Positions 62,548 to 64,000 of a DNA stretch of 64,000 bases are shown piece by piece. Position numbers and translations under genes: made by a program. Positions within the stretch are counted from its first letter, which is position 1. Every line of letters begins with the position of its first letter. Source of the stretch: Pseudomonadota bacterium (lineage in GTDB: Bacteria > Pseudomonadota > Alphaproteobacteria > Acetobacterales > Acetobacteraceae); NCBI GenBank assembly GCA_021845985.1, contig JAJZES010000005.1:162407-226406 (forward strand). The letters run 5' to 3'. Under the pieces are notes generated by a model that had not been told where the DNA came from, did not search any database, and saw only the letters and a program-made list of their open reading frames with translations.

Positions 62548-63537
62548 TTAAGTTTTAGCCATATCCGCGGCGACCAGCAGAAGCTGCATGTCGGCCGGCG
62601 GCGGGGTGGTGAACAGCAGCGCCGCGCCGGTGCGCGGATGGGCAAAGCCGAGCCGGGTCGCGTGCAGCGCCTGGCGCGGAAAATCGAGCAGGGTGTGGCG
62701 CAGCGCCTCGGGCAGGGCGCGCGCCGCGGCGGGGATGCGGCGCAGATAGAGCGGGTCGCCGACCACCGGATGGCCGATGTGCGCCAGATGCACCCGGATC
62801 TGGTGCGTCCGGCCGGTGGCCAGGCGACATTCCAGCCATGCCAGCGCGGCATCGCGCTGCGCCAGGGTGCGGTAATGGGTCAGCGCCGGTTTGCCGTGGC
62901 GGCTGACCACCGCCATGCGCTTGCGCTCGCGCGGGTCGCGGCCGATGTCGCCGGTGATGTCGCCGGCGGGCGGGTTCGGCAGGCCCCAGACCAGCGCCAG
63001 ATAGGCCCGGTCGATGTCGCGCGCGGCGAAGGCGGCGGAGAGGGCGGCGAGCGCCGGTTCGCTCTTGGCCACCACCATGACGCCGGAGGTGTCCTTGTCG
63101 AGCCGGTGGACGATGCCGGGCCGGCGCTCGCCGCCGATGCCGGGCAGGCTGTCGCCGCAATGGGCGAGCAGCGCGTTGACCAGGGTGCCGTCTTCATTGC
63201 CCGGCGCCGGGTGAACGACGAGGCCGGCCGGCTTGTCGAGCACCAGCAGGTCGGCGTCTTCATAGAGAATGGCGAAGGCGATGGGCTGCGGCGCCGGGGT
63301 CGCGGCGACCGGCGGCGGCAGGGTGAGGGTGTAGCGGGCGCCGGGGCGCACCGGCTCGGCCGGCTCGCTGAGCGGCACGCCATCGCGGCTGACGCGGCCC
63401 TCGATGATCAGGGTCTTGACCCGCGAGCGCGACAGCGTCGCCAGCGACTCGGCCAGGAAGCGGTCGGCGCGGATGCCGGCATCGGCCTCGGTCGCGGTTG
63501 CGTGGTGGGTCGTTTGTGGGGAGGGTGGGGCGGCCAT
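62548..63537 (-). CDS. rluD: 23S rRNA pseudouridine synthase RluD-like
   Basis: 329 residues: an N-terminal S4-like RNA-binding part (DRFLAESLATLSRSRVKTLI) and the RluA-family catalytic domain with the nucleophile Asp147 in GIVHRLDKDTSGVMVVAKSE, plus ATGRTHQIRVHLAHIGHPVV. It converts uridines in 23S rRNA helix 69 in RluD; other RluA-family targets are possible. The ATG at 63537 is preferred; an upstream frame to 63642 exists. Divergent from the DUF6476 gene. Confidence 0.9.
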   Translation of the reverse strand: MAAPPSPQTTHHATATEADAGIRADRFLAESLATLSRSRVKTLIIEGRVSRDGVPLSEPAEPVRPGARYTLTLPPPVAATPAPQPIAFAILYEDADLLVLDKPAGLVVHPAPGNEDGTLVNALLAHCGDSLPGIGGERRPGIVHRLDKDTSGVMVVAKSEPALAALSAAFAARDIDRAYLALVWGLPNPPAGDITGDIGRDPRERKRMAVVSRHGKPALTHYRTLAQRDAALAWLECRLATGRTHQIRVHLAHIGHPVVGDPLYLRRIPAAARALPEALRHTLLDFPRQALHATRLGFAHPRTGAALLFTTPPPADMQLLLVAADMAKT

Positions 63538-63595
63538 GCGGCGTCCGTTAGCGCGGATGGGCGGTCGCGGGGAGGGGCGGCGCAGGGAGGATCGG

Positions 63596-63868
63596 ATGGC
63601 GGCGTTGAAGGCGGCGGTGATCGTGATGGGGGTGCTGATCATTGCCGGCGTGGCGGTGATTATCGCGGTGCTGGCGCAGCGCGCGCTGGCGCCGTCGGCG
63701 GCATCGGTGCAGGCGGTGCTGGACGAGCCGGCGGGGACGCGGATTGCATCGGTCTCGACGGCGGGCGACCGGCTGGCGATGGCGTTGCAGGGCGGCGGCC
63801 CGGACCGGGTGGTGGTGGTGGACCTGCGCAGCGGCCGGGTGACGGCGCGGGCCGGGCTGGCGCGATAG
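63596..63868 (+). CDS. DUF6476 family small membrane protein
   Basis: 90 residues with one membrane helix (AAVIVMGVLIIAGVAVIIAV) and a small C-terminal domain (LDEPAGTRIASVSTAGDRLA, RVVVVDLRSGRVTAR). GGGAGG lies 5 nt before the ATG. Divergent position to rluD is typical of alphaproteobacteria in which this family occurs; function is not known. Confidence 0.78.
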   Translation: MAALKAAVIVMGVLIIAGVAVIIAVLAQRALAPSAASVQAVLDEPAGTRIASVSTAGDRLAMALQGGGPDRVVVVDLRSGRVTARAGLAR

Positions 63869-64000
63869 CGCCGCGGTGGTGGTTGCGGTTGTCAAAGATC
63901 AGCGGGCGCGCGGACGCGCCGCGGCGTCACGCGGGCTGTGGCCGGGCGGTGCGGCGGTCGGATGCGGGCGGGGCGCGCGCCGGGCGTGGCCGGCGGCGCG
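63869..64000. other. window end, no gene supported
   Basis: 131 bases. A minus-strand frame ending at the TGA of 63899-63901 reads RPHPTAAPPGHSPRDAAARP with a basic end; it could be the C-terminus of a gene entering from the right or simply GC-rich non-coding DNA. Confidence 0.2.

Overview
The window is a very GC-rich chromosomal segment, packed with genes and with many ATGA/GTGA start-stop overlaps. The gene content points to an alphaproteobacterium of the Rhodospirillales, most likely Acetobacteraceae: isocitrate lyase divergent from a RamB/ScfR-type regulator, a fliL-fliM-DUF6468-motE-cheY-cheZ motility operon, ThyX, an RpoH with the QKKLFFNLR box, DUF6476, and two small-molecule ABC systems next to oxidative sugar-acid genes. 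This taxonomic call is inferred from gene content and base composition only. No rRNA, tRNA, IS element, prophage or CRISPR array was recognised.

Region 1 (1-11.5 kb) is a sugar-oxidation locus. Reading leftward it encodes a DgoD-like enolase-superfamily dehydratase, an SDR sugar dehydrogenase, an AraFGH-like ABC importer, a GntR/FadR-type regulator, an aldose 1-epimerase, and then a second RbsABC-like importer that runs off the left edge. A divergent SMP-30 lactonase completes a non-phosphorylative route: uptake, anomer equilibration, oxidation to lactone, hydrolysis, dehydration. The true sugar (L-arabinose, D-galactose or L-fucose class) is not determined.

Region 2 (11.6-18.3 kb) is a tightly overlapped minus-strand operon: nucleoside phosphorylase, DoxX-like membrane protein, DUF2064/TIGR04282-like sugar transferase, multi-spanning mannosyltransferase-like protein, radical SAM/SPASM-like enzyme, GT2 glycosyltransferase and a SAM methyltransferase. 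I know of no defined product for it; it is the best candidate for an undescribed pathway here. Region 3 (18.3-33.5 kb) holds aceA and its divergent regulator, a YdjM-like protein, a decayed nucleotidyltransferase, edd, nadE, gltX, a GT4 glycosyltransferase, an ABC exporter, a TonB-like protein and a 44-residue lipoprotein.

Region 4 (33.5-35.5 kb) has an acyl carrier protein and speD-speE with structured RNA between and ahead of them. Region 5 (35.5-45.5 kb) is motility: a leftward operon fliL-(38-codon ORF)-fliM-DUF6468-motE-cheY-cheZ-large AMIN/TPR-like protein, and a rightward operon flgF-flgG-flgA-flgH, followed by an orphan nrdB. Region 6 (46.6-64 kb) has aqpZ, a HIG1-like membrane protein, an MscS-type channel, a leftward block bisC/torA-like reductase-thyX-two small genes-rbsK, a class III aminotransferase, a polyprenyl diphosphate synthase, DUF2007, a TrmN6-like methyltransferase, a pseudokinase with a membrane partner, rpoH with a promoter and a roughly 200-nt leader, rluD and a DUF6476 protein.

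Start sites were chosen by Shine-Dalgarno spacing, operon overlaps and family length; several genes probably start at GTG or TTG.
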